DNA of 64,000 bases. It comes from Pseudobutyrivibrio xylanivorans. Lineage in GTDB: Bacteria > Bacillota > Clostridia > Lachnospirales > Lachnospiraceae. Below the pieces are notes generated by a model, which saw nothing but the letters and a program-made list of their open reading frames with translations, was not told where the DNA came from and did no database searches. Shown here piece after piece: positions 35,241-44,064 of the stretch. Location of the stretch: positions 633,501 through 697,500 of the forward strand of contig NZ_CP043028.1 in the NCBI RefSeq assembly GCF_008935055.1. The letters are read 5' to 3'. Positions within the stretch are counted from its first letter, which is position 1. The number at the start of each line of letters is the position of its first letter. The position numbers were made by a program, and so were the translations under genes.

Positions 35241-36464
35241 TTACAATACAACGCCATTCTTCTCAAGTAACTCTCTTGCACTATCAACCGAATCAACCCC
35301 ATGAAGATTCTTGATAGGTGCGAATTCATGAACTCTGTCAACCTCAAACGCAAGGTTGTTATCCATCATATGAATCATATCAAGTACGAGGAGCTCAAAC
35401 TTGTAACCATTTGGCTCTGTAGGCGATACCTTCTCTCCTGCCTCATTAACAAATGGAATCTTCTTCTCAACTACGTGAACAACCATATTGTTGTCAACGA
35501 TTTCGTCAAGCTTCTCAACTGAGAAGAGGTAGTTTAGAATTACGCCGAATTTGTAAAGAAGGCTTCCATCCTCAGCCTTTGCCTCAGACATCTCCTTTGA
35601 CATCTCGTAGTACTCAACAATGCTTGGCTTGCCATCCTCTAAGCAAAGAAGTCCCATCTTCTCTGCTGGCTCAACCTTGCGAACTACCTTTGAACCTGAA
35701 ACATAGTTGCCAAGGATTGTTGCACCGATGAACAATGGATCAGCAATTCTCTGAAGAACATTGTCTACCGCAAAAACATTAATCCACTTGATGCCCTTTG
35801 ACTGGATATCGCTCTTAAGACCTGCCTTGAGCATTGATGCATACCAACCACCGTTTCCGTTTGGTGATGTAGCAAGACGGCCCTCTTCCTCGAGAAGAAG
35901 TTTGCCATCGTAATCAACTGCACAAGCCATATCCTGAATAAAGAACTTTACAAACTCAGGATTGTATCCGAAATAATCGTGCTCCTTGAAGAAGCTCTGT
36001 GTAGCAGCATCATTCTTCTCTGATGTCATGATGTAAAGAGGAACGAATGCGCCTGCCTTGTTAACAACATCCATAAGGTTATTGATAAGGCACTCAAAAA
36101 TGTAAAGATCATGTGTCTGGCCAACGTTGTAGCATCCCTTTGGCAAATCGAAACCAAGACGTGTGCCCATTCCGCCAGCAAGAAGAACAGCCCCTACCTC
36201 GCCCTTCTTGATAGCCTCAAGACCTGCTGCCTCGAACTCAGCTTTTCTACTCTCGATCTCTGGAAGCTCGATTGCTGGTGGAACAGTGAACTCGCCACGT
36301 GCATCATTTGAATCATTACCGATAAGTTCAAAATCTGACCAATTGATATTTTCAATCTGTGCAAGGAAAGCCGCTTTCTTTTCCTCTGAAAGGCCATCGA
36401 AGCCTCTCATTACATGGCCCTGCCCCCTGCTCTCTAACAGTTCAATTGCTTTTTCTTTAGTCAT
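35241..36464 (-). CDS. UDPGP-family nucleotidyltransferase (probable UDP-N-acetylhexosamine/UDP-sugar pyrophosphorylase)
   Basis: 407 residues of the UDPGP type 1 family, not the bacterial GalU family. LLAGGMGTRLGFDLPKGCYN (~95) is the nucleotide-binding loop; MTSEKNDAATQSFFKEHDYF and RLATSPNGNGGWYASML follow the pattern of eukaryote-type UDP-GlcNAc/GalNAc pyrophosphorylases. The reaction would be UTP plus sugar-1-phosphate giving a UDP-sugar for the glycan pathway. The exact sugar cannot be fixed from motifs. Promoter and an inverted repeat lie just upstream (36494-36556). It is co-transcribed with the priming transferase. Confidence 0.85.
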   Translation of the reverse strand: MTKEKAIELLESRGQGHVMRGFDGLSEEKKAAFLAQIENINWSDFELIGNDSNDARGEFTVPPAIELPEIESRKAEFEAAGLEAIKKGEVGAVLLAGGMGTRLGFDLPKGCYNVGQTHDLYIFECLINNLMDVVNKAGAFVPLYIMTSEKNDAATQSFFKEHDYFGYNPEFVKFFIQDMACAVDYDGKLLLEEEGRLATSPNGNGGWYASMLKAGLKSDIQSKGIKWINVFAVDNVLQRIADPLFIGATILGNYVSGSKVVRKVEPAEKMGLLCLEDGKPSIVEYYEMSKEMSEAKAEDGSLLYKFGVILNYLFSVEKLDEIVDNNMVVHVVEKKIPFVNEAGEKVSPTEPNGYKFELLVLDMIHMMDNNLAFEVDRVHEFAPIKNLHGVDSVDSARELLEKNGVVL

Positions 36465-36493
36465 ATATCTCTATCTCCCTACTAAAAAATCTG

Positions 36494-36516
36494 TTGTGAA
36501 CACACTTTGTTCACAA
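36494..36516. promoter_or_regulatory. Operator-like inverted repeat ahead of the pyrophosphorylase gene
   Basis: TTGTGAAC (36494-36501), 7-nt centre, GTTCACAA (36509-36516). It lies about 6 to 28 bp downstream of the predicted transcription start and could be a repressor site; on the minus strand it is also followed by T6, so an attenuator is possible. Confidence 0.45.
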
Positions 36517-36528
36517 ACTCCACACAAG

Positions 36529-36556
36529 TGTATATATGATACTATCTTTCAGTCAA
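36529..36556 (-). promoter_or_regulatory. Promoter of the pyrophosphorylase-priming transferase unit
   Basis: Minus-strand TTGACT (36551-36556), 16-bp spacer, TATACA (36529-36534). Confidence 0.55.
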
Positions 36557-36650
36557 AAAATGTGCATAAAAAACCATATATTTTATGTTGCATAATGGTT
36601 ATTTGACACACCTATTAAAGTTGTTGAGTATTAAGCTACAATCCTCATTT

Positions 36651-37301
36651 TTAGAAGATTCTGTACCCTTCTTCTTTTTTCATAGAGCGTGCTGGATTTC
36701 CAATAGCTATTGAATTTCCTGAAACATCTTTAAACACAACAGCACCTATTGCTACAACCGCAGTATCTTCAATTTTTATCCTGTCACGCAAAACTGCGCA
36801 TGGCCCAATATACACCTGCTCTCCTAACTGACAATGACCTGCTACAAATGCCCGAGCCCCAATTACTCCATGTGGTCCAATAGTAATGTCATGACCTATC
36901 AAAGCCCCCTCAGACACGAAAACATTATCTCCTAAAATAACATCGCTTCCGACTGAGCAATTAAAAATAATGACACCTTCACCAATTTTAACGTCCTTAG
37001 TCACATAAGCATCTGGTGAAATTGCTTGCCCTAACGAATAACCAGCCTCTTTTATTCTTTCAAATACTAACTCTCTATCACAAGGCTCTCCAAGGCTAAT
37101 GACCATCTCAATATCCTGTGGTTTTATTTTTTCTCGCACTTCACTAAATGTGTACACTTCAAGCCCATATTTTTCTTCGACTCCAACGACATCATCAACA
37201 AATATTATTTTGTCCCATTTGGATTCTGCTTCATTTTCATATAATGCCAAATCTGCAACTAATTTTCCATTTCCTCCCGCTCCATATATACCAAGTATCA
37301 T
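36651..37301 (-). CDS. PglD/NeuD-family sugar O/N-acetyltransferase
   Basis: 216 residues. An N-terminal Rossmann-like fold (MILGIYGAGGNGKLVADLAL) is followed by a left-handed beta-helix of hexapeptide repeats (VKIGEGVIIFNCSVGSDVIL, DNVFVSEGALIGHDITIGPH, GARAFVAGHCQLGEQVYIGP). The His in IGHDITIG is the expected catalytic base. These enzymes acetylate 4-amino sugars on nucleotide carriers using acetyl-CoA. It follows the DegT aminotransferase by 1 bp, which fits sequential transamination and N-acetylation of a 4-keto-6-deoxy sugar nucleotide. Confidence 0.9.
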   Translation of the reverse strand: MILGIYGAGGNGKLVADLALYENEAESKWDKIIFVDDVVGVEEKYGLEVYTFSEVREKIKPQDIEMVISLGEPCDRELVFERIKEAGYSLGQAISPDAYVTKDVKIGEGVIIFNCSVGSDVILGDNVFVSEGALIGHDITIGPHGVIGARAFVAGHCQLGEQVYIGPCAVLRDRIKIEDTAVVAIGAVVFKDVSGNSIAIGNPARSMKKEEGYRIF

Positions 37302-37302
37302 G

Positions 37303-38409
37303 CTATATCTCCTTAATAATGTCTGTAATTCTAACTACATCCTCTTCACTCAAATCAGAATAAAGTGGCAGAGTAAGAACCTGCTCCGATAATTTCTTTG
37401 CTATCGGTGTATTTCCACTAAATCCACACTCCTTATAACAAGCGAATTCATTTGTTATTGGATAGAAATATTTTCTTGCAAAAATCCCTCTGTCTTTCAA
37501 CACTTGGTAAAGCTCATTCCGAGTTTTTCCATATTTGTTTTCATCTACAAAAATAGGGCAATAAGTGTAATTATACTCAACACTTTCGTCATCATACGAA
37601 AGCAACCTTATTCCTTCCACATCTTTTAAGGACTCAATATACAATCCAAACAACCTTTTGCGCTTTTGCCTATTTTCCTCAAAATGCTTAAGATTGCACA
37701 AGCCCATAATTGCTTGAAACTCATTCATTTTTGCATTAGCGCCTACAAACTCAACGCTCTCTTCACCCATAATACCGAAATTATGAAGCTGATAAATACG
37801 TGTAAGAGTTTCTATATCTCGCACAACCGAACAGCCGCCTTCAATGGTATTAAAAGCCTTTGTGGCATGGAAGCTGAACATGCTGGCATCACCAAATGAG
37901 GATATACTTTTTCCGTTTACCGTTTCACCAAATGCATGGGCTGCATCGTAGATTACTTTCAAATTATGCTTCTTTGCAATTGCCTCAATCCGCTCTATAT
38001 CACAGGGAATTCCATAAACATGTACGGGCACAATTGCTGAGGTTTTCTCGGTAATCAATGCTTCAATTTTGTCTACATCAATTGTGCAGTCCGATTCTCT
38101 AACGTCACAAAACACTGGATTTAGCCCGTTTCTAACAATGGCGTGTGTAGTTGACGCAAATGTGTAAGGTGTGGTAATCACTTCGCCAGACAACTCCATA
38201 GCCTGAAGTGTCATCTCCAGTGCCATGTGACCATTGCACATTGGAATCAAATAATCCTCTGAAAAAAAATCCATCAATTCAAGCATAAGCTGCTTGGTAT
38301 ATGTCCCAAAATTTGTAAGGTCATGTGTCTCCCAAACATTTTCAAGATACTCAACGAACTCTTCTATGGGAGGAAGCACTGGTTTTGTCACATATATTTT
38401 TTTATCCAT
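37303..38409 (-). CDS. DegT/DnrJ/EryC1-family sugar aminotransferase
   Basis: 368-residue PLP-dependent aminotransferase acting on keto-sugar nucleotides. YDAAHAFGETVNGKSISSFG (~160) holds the PLP-binding Asp and the family GD motif, and SFHATKAFNTIEGG (~183) holds the Schiff-base lysine. The likely substrate is a 4-keto-6-deoxyhexose nucleotide such as the RmlB product, with the PglD-like enzyme acetylating the amine; this would give a 4-acetamido-4,6-dideoxyhexose donor. Substrate specificity is inferred from neighbours only. ATG with GGAGTGAG. Confidence 0.92.
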   Translation of the reverse strand: MDKKIYVTKPVLPPIEEFVEYLENVWETHDLTNFGTYTKQLMLELMDFFSEDYLIPMCNGHMALEMTLQAMELSGEVITTPYTFASTTHAIVRNGLNPVFCDVRESDCTIDVDKIEALITEKTSAIVPVHVYGIPCDIERIEAIAKKHNLKVIYDAAHAFGETVNGKSISSFGDASMFSFHATKAFNTIEGGCSVVRDIETLTRIYQLHNFGIMGEESVEFVGANAKMNEFQAIMGLCNLKHFEENRQKRKRLFGLYIESLKDVEGIRLLSYDDESVEYNYTYCPIFVDENKYGKTRNELYQVLKDRGIFARKYFYPITNEFACYKECGFSGNTPIAKKLSEQVLTLPLYSDLSEEDVVRITDIIKEI

Positions 38410-38418
38410 AACTCACTC

Positions 38419-40191
38419 CTAAAATTCATTCATAAGCTGCTGAATCTCAGCTTCATTTATCACATTAACATGACTATCGCTTATACGATATACCCTGTCG
38501 CAGGCGGATAATACGCTCGGGCGATGGGTAGTCAAAATGCAGGTGCGTTTGCTGTCCTTTTTCATGATATTGCTAAGGACTCTTCGCTCTGTTGCGACAT
38601 CAAGTGCCGAGGTAGCCTCATCCATAAGAAGAATTGGGGTCTTGCGAAGAATTGCTCGTGCTATGGCAAGACGCTGATTCTGTCCCTCTGAAAATCCAAC
38701 TCCGCTCTCGCCAACATTATGATAAATTCCATCCGGAAGCTTCTGAACGAAATCATAAGCACATGATTGCTTAAGGGCATCAATGATTTCCTCATCTGTT
38801 GCCTCAGGTGCAATTAAGCGCATATTTTCCTCGATAGTACCAGAAAGCATCGTATTTCCCTGTGGAACGTATGCGATGAGAGAACGTGTCTCTGGAGAAA
38901 GTTCTCTTCGGATTGAATCATCTCCTTCAACTGTTACATATACCTGCCCATCCTGAACCTTTAATATTCCAAGAAGAATTCTAAGCATAGTTGTCTTACC
39001 TTCGCCAGATGGACCAACAAGAGCAATAATTTCTCCTGGATATGCCTCCATAGAAACCTTATCAAAAATCTGTCTGCCATCACTATCTTTGTAGGCAAAA
39101 GACATGTCATTTACCTTTACAGTTACACCAGAATCCCCCGCTTTTTCAACAAGCTTTGCATACTCTGGCGATGTTACTTCCTCTTCATCTGGTATTGCAA
39201 GGATTTCACGGACACGCTCAGTTGAAACTGTAAGTTCCAGAGATATTGGTATCAAATTCAAGAGGCTCTTTCCAGACATAGCAATTCTATAGGCCATCAT
39301 AATTACAACAGTGAGGTCACCGAAAGTCATAGCCCCAGTATTCACTCTGTAGAATGCCCATGATATACAGATAATTGCTGATAAAATTCCACTTATATAT
39401 GTAACGCCCCATGACAAAAGTGAGAAGAAATTAGACTTCATATCAGCAGTATATCTTTCCTGCTCAAGCACTTGAATTCGCTTATAGAACTCGTCTGCAA
39501 GTCCAAATGCTTTAACTGCCTGAATATTGTGGAATGACTCCTTGTGATAAGAGTTCTCCTTACTCTCAATGGCTTTTATATTAGACTGACACTCATAAAT
39601 CTTGTTCATAAAAATTCTTGAAGAAAACATTATTATCGGTGCCACAATAATTACAACCAAAATCATGCTGGCGTCATTGATGAGGATAACTACCAACGAT
39701 GCTAATATCATCAATGTGCAAGAGATAATGGTAGTAAGAAAACCATTGGCATTTCCCGAAATTGTTTTAGCATCATTAGTAAGACGGGTAATTAAATCTC
39801 CAGAATGGAATCTGGTTAGCTCCTCCCAATCAGCGCGCATAACCTTCCTGTATAATTTCTTGACAAGGTATGACTGCATAGAATTATAGTTCCATGCACC
39901 AAATCTGTTGGCTCCAATACTAATTGCAGCATTTAAGATAAACAGTCCAACATACAATACACCCATGATAATAGTCTTAGACACATTCTGGTTTAAAGCA
40001 TCATCCACAATTGAGCCTATTTTATAGGTAATGATAAATCCCACAACCATGTGGATTAATTCAATACATATATAGGTAATAATCCTACCCACAAAATCAT
40101 GAAAAAAGCCGTATATCCATTTGAGATTGAAATACAGTCTTTTAATTATTCCCTCTTTGTAATTTAAAACCTTGTTCTTATATTTTCCCAA
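38419..40191 (-). CDS. ABC exporter, fused membrane and ATPase domains (possible glycolipid flippase)
   Basis: 590 residues: a six-helix type IV exporter domain (~1-330) and a nucleotide-binding domain with Walker A LVGPSGEGKTT (~395), Walker B ILLMDEATSALD (~510) and the H-loop TTHRPSVL. The ABC signature is degenerate (GVGFSEGQNQRLAIARAIL rather than LSGGQ). Placed among glycosyltransferases and sugar-modifying genes, it could flip a lipid-linked oligosaccharide as PglK does; a Wzx-type flippase is not seen in the window. A drug or peptide exporter cannot be excluded. It starts at TTG (GAGGA eight bases upstream); no in-frame ATG fits better. Confidence 0.82.
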   Translation of the reverse strand: MGKYKNKVLNYKEGIIKRLYFNLKWIYGFFHDFVGRIITYICIELIHMVVGFIITYKIGSIVDDALNQNVSKTIIMGVLYVGLFILNAAISIGANRFGAWNYNSMQSYLVKKLYRKVMRADWEELTRFHSGDLITRLTNDAKTISGNANGFLTTIISCTLMILASLVVILINDASMILVVIIVAPIIMFSSRIFMNKIYECQSNIKAIESKENSYHKESFHNIQAVKAFGLADEFYKRIQVLEQERYTADMKSNFFSLLSWGVTYISGILSAIICISWAFYRVNTGAMTFGDLTVVIMMAYRIAMSGKSLLNLIPISLELTVSTERVREILAIPDEEEVTSPEYAKLVEKAGDSGVTVKVNDMSFAYKDSDGRQIFDKVSMEAYPGEIIALVGPSGEGKTTMLRILLGILKVQDGQVYVTVEGDDSIRRELSPETRSLIAYVPQGNTMLSGTIEENMRLIAPEATDEEIIDALKQSCAYDFVQKLPDGIYHNVGESGVGFSEGQNQRLAIARAILRKTPILLMDEATSALDVATERRVLSNIMKKDSKRTCILTTHRPSVLSACDRVYRISDSHVNVINEAEIQQLMNEF

Positions 40192-40209
40192 AGCAACATC
40201 CTCATAACT

Positions 40210-41175
40210 TTATTTTGCGGCGTGATAAGCTTTTTTTCTCTCCACCATAAACTTAATAAACTCGCCCTTATTGTTGCAGGTAATGAAATCTATCACTCTT
40301 AGGATTATTACCTGTAGAAAATTTAATTCTCCCTTTTTATCTGCAATTACTGCAAATTCGTATCTTCGCCTATCGTCATAGTTCAGCTTCATGCCAACAA
40401 ATCTCGCTATTTTCTCAAGCTCATGAAGGCTAATCAAAAATTTTGCTTCATTCCTGAAATTGAAGAAATCATTTTTTGAAGACCATGAATTACTGCTTGG
40501 ATCCAAAATATATCTGTAAGCGCTATAGTATGTATCAAACTTGTTGATACGTCCTGCTGCAAGTATAGAAAGCACAAGCAATCTGTCTGTCAAAGTACAA
40601 AAAACTCTGAGCCTTCCAGTCTTAATAGCCCTCACCACCTCGTACACCTTCATGAAGCCGTCTTTACGATAAAATGAGCTAGCAGTTTGGCCTGGAAGAA
40701 GATAATTATCAAAGTCATCAATAGTATATTCACCCGCTTCTGCAAATTTAATATACTGCTCCATTTCTACCTGACGCTCATTGTTTTCATCAACAATAAT
40801 GCTCTTTCCAAAGGTGGCTACATAATCTGGATTGGCTTCCATGAAATCAAACTGTTCTTGCAGCTTATTTTCGTCAATCCAGTAATCATCTCCCTCAATT
40901 AATGCAATATACTTACCTTGCGCGCGTGTAAGCAAGTCTTCAAAATTTTTGAAAGCACCAAGATTCTTTGGACGAACAATTGCTTTGATAATATCAGAAT
41001 ATTCATTACCGTATTTACGTACTATCTCACCTGTGGAATCTGGCGAGCAGTCGTCCCCCACAATTACCTCAATTGAACCAGAAAACTTCTGAGCCAGTAT
41101 ACTGTCCAAGGTCATCCCTATATATTTTTCTTGCTTGTAGGTCGCTACTACCACGCTTATATCTATGTTACTCAC
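40210..41175 (-). CDS. GT2 glycosyltransferase
   Basis: 321 residues of family GT2. VVVATYKQEKYIGMTLDSIL at the N-terminus, DDCSPDSTGEI loop (~42) and IEGDDYWIDENKL (~93) as the metal-binding motif; this GDDYW form is common in capsule and O-antigen enzymes. The start is GTG at 41175, overlapping the last codons of the upstream triple-domain gene, with GGAG eight bases before it. This implies tight translational coupling. Confidence 0.85.
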   Translation of the reverse strand: MSNIDISVVVATYKQEKYIGMTLDSILAQKFSGSIEVIVGDDCSPDSTGEIVRKYGNEYSDIIKAIVRPKNLGAFKNFEDLLTRAQGKYIALIEGDDYWIDENKLQEQFDFMEANPDYVATFGKSIIVDENNERQVEMEQYIKFAEAGEYTIDDFDNYLLPGQTASSFYRKDGFMKVYEVVRAIKTGRLRVFCTLTDRLLVLSILAAGRINKFDTYYSAYRYILDPSSNSWSSKNDFFNFRNEAKFLISLHELEKIARFVGMKLNYDDRRRYEFAVIADKKGELNFLQVIILRVIDFITCNNKGEFIKFMVERKKAYHAAK

Positions 41176-44044
41176 TTTTGGTCTCCATTATTCCGTTCGC
41201 TCTTTTCACATATCCCCTTGGACTAATTATTGCCATCAGATATTCCCTTTTCTGATGTTTATCCAATTGACGATAGTGCCTAATACATTCCCTAAGCAAA
41301 AGCTTTCTGAATCGATTATCCAAATGATATTTCTTGTATGCCTCGTCGCTATATCTGAACATCAGCTGAATCAGTTCCTCAAACATTGAATATACTATTA
41401 AACGGTAAAACTCACCATAAAACTGATTCTTACAGCATTCCACTCTATCCTGGTGAGCTTCAAATACATCAAAATGTCTTATGTCATCTGTGTGCTTGCT
41501 GCCTGTGATACCATCAGTGCGAATTCTATAGTGATATAGGGGCTCTGGCACTGTGCAGATGAGCTTTGACTCATCTATGATTCTATGAATTGCAAACTCA
41601 TCCTCGTGAATCTTTCCAACTGCAAATCGTACCTTATCAAACACCTGCTTTTTATATAGCTTGTTCCAAGCCACAATCATAGCAAGATAATCCTCGGTGA
41701 ATATATTTCCAAGTATTCTCATCGCAGAAGTTCTTGAAAAGCCATTAGATTTATCAAGTGAAATCTGTCTGCAGCTTCCCCCTTCTTCTACATATCCACA
41801 AATAATAATATCAGCATCTGTCTTCAAAGCATCCTGAACCATGTGACTCACATAATCCGGTTCAATCCAATCATCAGAATCTACAAAAGCAATATATTCT
41901 CCATTTGCATTTTCAATTCCAGTATTGCGAGCTCCCGACAAGCCCTTGTTTTCCTGATGAATATATGTGAAGCGTGAATCTATTCTGGCGTACTGCTTAG
42001 CGATAGTCGCGGTCCTGTCCGTCGAGCCATCATCAATCAAAAGAATCTGAAGTTTGGTATATGACTGTCCCATAATAGAATCAAGACATTTGCCAAGATA
42101 CTCTGCCACATTGTACATAGGTACGATAATTGAAACCAATGGTTGTGAATTGTTTGCCTCATGAGAAAGGCCTTGCGAGCCACCGTTTATGGAAGCTACT
42201 AATCCCCGCACCAACCTAGGTTCATTCACATAAGATATCTTCCTCGCAAACAAGGTCTTTGAATCTATCAAATCTTCTAAATCCGTATATACGAACTCAT
42301 ATGGATTCCCCCTGTTCCAATCGATATATCTCAAACAATTGCCAGGAACCTTGTCTTTGAACCTTGAATTAATAGCTAGTGTCTGAAGGAAAATCTCGTC
42401 AGGTGCATTGGTAAACCAATACATTCTGTATATCTTTAACTCATTTTCTAACGTATATCTAGCCAAATCATCTGTGATTGAAAACCAGTTATCTCCCTTT
42501 ACAAAGTCCAATTCCGGATACTTCTTTGTCCTATCCACACCTCTGGCTGCCTGCCTGTCAACATATGCCCAACTTCTTTTAGTTAGCCATCGAAGCAAAG
42601 CCTTTTTCTTGCCTGGGCCATCATGATAGCCTCTGCCAACCCAACGAGCATAAGGATAATAGTACTTTATCTTGTACATGAAATCATCTCCATACTCGCC
42701 ATCATGGTGGTAGGAAACGAATTCCTGATTCTTTTCTGCTAAGTAACTGTGAATCTCATCCTGTGATTTAAGTGGAAAGTCAATTCCAGAAATTAGATGA
42801 TAATACTTATAATGGCCATGTTTCGTAGCTGTTTTCAACAGAACCATCTCTGCCAAAACAAATGAAATATCACCCCATCTCACATCCACTCTAAGCGCAA
42901 AAAAGAGACCAGCATTTTTCACCCACGAACGTATTTCTTTAAAGTCCGCGAATCTGGTCTTTCTATCAATATGTAAATAAATATCATTTCTAATATCATC
43001 CAATGCCTGCAGCAAATATTTGAGAGACTCAAACTCACCATGAGCCATGATAAGAAATGCATGTTTTAAATTGGTCTGAATAAACAGACCGTTTTGGTAA
43101 TAGCAATTTACCTTGTCCGCTTCAAGAAATTCCTTAAAGGCTTCCTTATGTGACAATGCAACTTCAAGCAAGTTGAAAAAATAATCATCGTTTACAGCTG
43201 CTGCAACCCTTGCATACTCCTCGATTGTATAGCCAAAGCTGGCATGAATCATCAGCTTACAAAACAACTGATAAAACTTTTCTCTAATCTTGCCTGTAAA
43301 AACAGCTTCAAACTGTGGCTGAATTCCTTTAACAAGCTGTAGGTGCTCTTCGAAATTCCTCCGTAGACTATGGAGACTGCCCATTGCAGAATCAGTACGT
43401 ACTCTATAAAAATATGGTCTAGGCTTGATACAATTAATGCTATTGGCATAATATCCATAACAAATATTAAAAGCCAAATCCTCACCCATGTGACAATCCT
43501 GATTGAAGCAGATTCCATTCTCACTGATAATGGATGCCTTGTAGATTTTGTTCCAAACCTCGTAACCGATTAAATAATCAATCAGCTCCCCTTTTATCAG
43601 ATTGAATTTTTCTTCCTGAGTCTGTGTACTATGAAGCCCCTCGATAAAATCATAGGCCTCAAGCTGCTGGCCTTTATCATCCACTCTGTTATATTGGCAG
43701 TTAACCCAGTCAGCATCAGTCTGTTCCAGTGCTGCAACCATAGTCTCTACAGCATCTTTGGCAATATAGTCATCCCCATCAACAAACATGATATAGGTAC
43801 CAAAGGCCTTTGAAATGCCAAAATTTCTAGCAGCAGACACACCCAAATTGCTCTGATAGAAGCCTCGAACTCTCTTATCCCGCCTCATTGCAGCATCAAT
43901 ATGTGCTCTGGTTGAGTCAGTGGAACCGTCATCAACCACAATCACTTCAATGTTAGAATAGGTCTGAACAAGAATCGAGCCTAAACAATCGTCTATGAAA
44001 TTTTCAACATTGTAGGCTGGAACAATTATTGAGACCTGCTTCAT
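41168..44044 (-). CDS. Triple-domain glycosyltransferase fusion GT2-GT14-GT2
   Basis: About 958 residues with three glycosyltransferase modules. Residues ~1-260: GT2 (VSIIVPAYNVENFI; DDGSTDSTRA; FVDGDDYIAKDA). Residues ~328-600: core-2/I-branching beta-1,6-GlcNAc transferase type domain, family GT14 (HAFLIMAHGEFESLKYLLQA; NDIYLHIDRKTRFADF; YYHLISGIDFPLKSQDEI; FVKGDNWFSIT; APDEIFLQT). Residues ~630-955: a second GT2 (VSIIVPMYNVAEYLGKCLDS; DDGSTDRTATI; AFVDSDDWIEPDY). All three keep their motifs, so one chain may add several sugars. Earlier in-frame TTG and ATG codons exist at 44062 and 44056; the ATG at 44044 begins the conserved GT2 start. Confidence 0.9.
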   Translation of the reverse strand: MKQVSIIVPAYNVENFIDDCLGSILVQTYSNIEVIVVDDGSTDSTRAHIDAAMRRDKRVRGFYQSNLGVSAARNFGISKAFGTYIMFVDGDDYIAKDAVETMVAALEQTDADWVNCQYNRVDDKGQQLEAYDFIEGLHSTQTQEEKFNLIKGELIDYLIGYEVWNKIYKASIISENGICFNQDCHMGEDLAFNICYGYYANSINCIKPRPYFYRVRTDSAMGSLHSLRRNFEEHLQLVKGIQPQFEAVFTGKIREKFYQLFCKLMIHASFGYTIEEYARVAAAVNDDYFFNLLEVALSHKEAFKEFLEADKVNCYYQNGLFIQTNLKHAFLIMAHGEFESLKYLLQALDDIRNDIYLHIDRKTRFADFKEIRSWVKNAGLFFALRVDVRWGDISFVLAEMVLLKTATKHGHYKYYHLISGIDFPLKSQDEIHSYLAEKNQEFVSYHHDGEYGDDFMYKIKYYYPYARWVGRGYHDGPGKKKALLRWLTKRSWAYVDRQAARGVDRTKKYPELDFVKGDNWFSITDDLARYTLENELKIYRMYWFTNAPDEIFLQTLAINSRFKDKVPGNCLRYIDWNRGNPYEFVYTDLEDLIDSKTLFARKISYVNEPRLVRGLVASINGGSQGLSHEANNSQPLVSIIVPMYNVAEYLGKCLDSIMGQSYTKLQILLIDDGSTDRTATIAKQYARIDSRFTYIHQENKGLSGARNTGIENANGEYIAFVDSDDWIEPDYVSHMVQDALKTDADIIICGYVEEGGSCRQISLDKSNGFSRTSAMRILGNIFTEDYLAMIVAWNKLYKKQVFDKVRFAVGKIHEDEFAIHRIIDESKLICTVPEPLYHYRIRTDGITGSKHTDDIRHFDVFEAHQDRVECCKNQFYGEFYRLIVYSMFEELIQLMFRYSDEAYKKYHLDNRFRKLLLRECIRHYRQLDKHQKREYLMAIISPRGYVKRANGIMETKSE

Positions 44045-44064
44045 AACATTACCCATTCCCAAAA

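Noticed and set aside
36630..36650. Plus-strand word CTACAATCCTCA resembling the start of structured element family B
   Set aside because: No complementary partner follows, so the fold is not formed; a chance match or relic.
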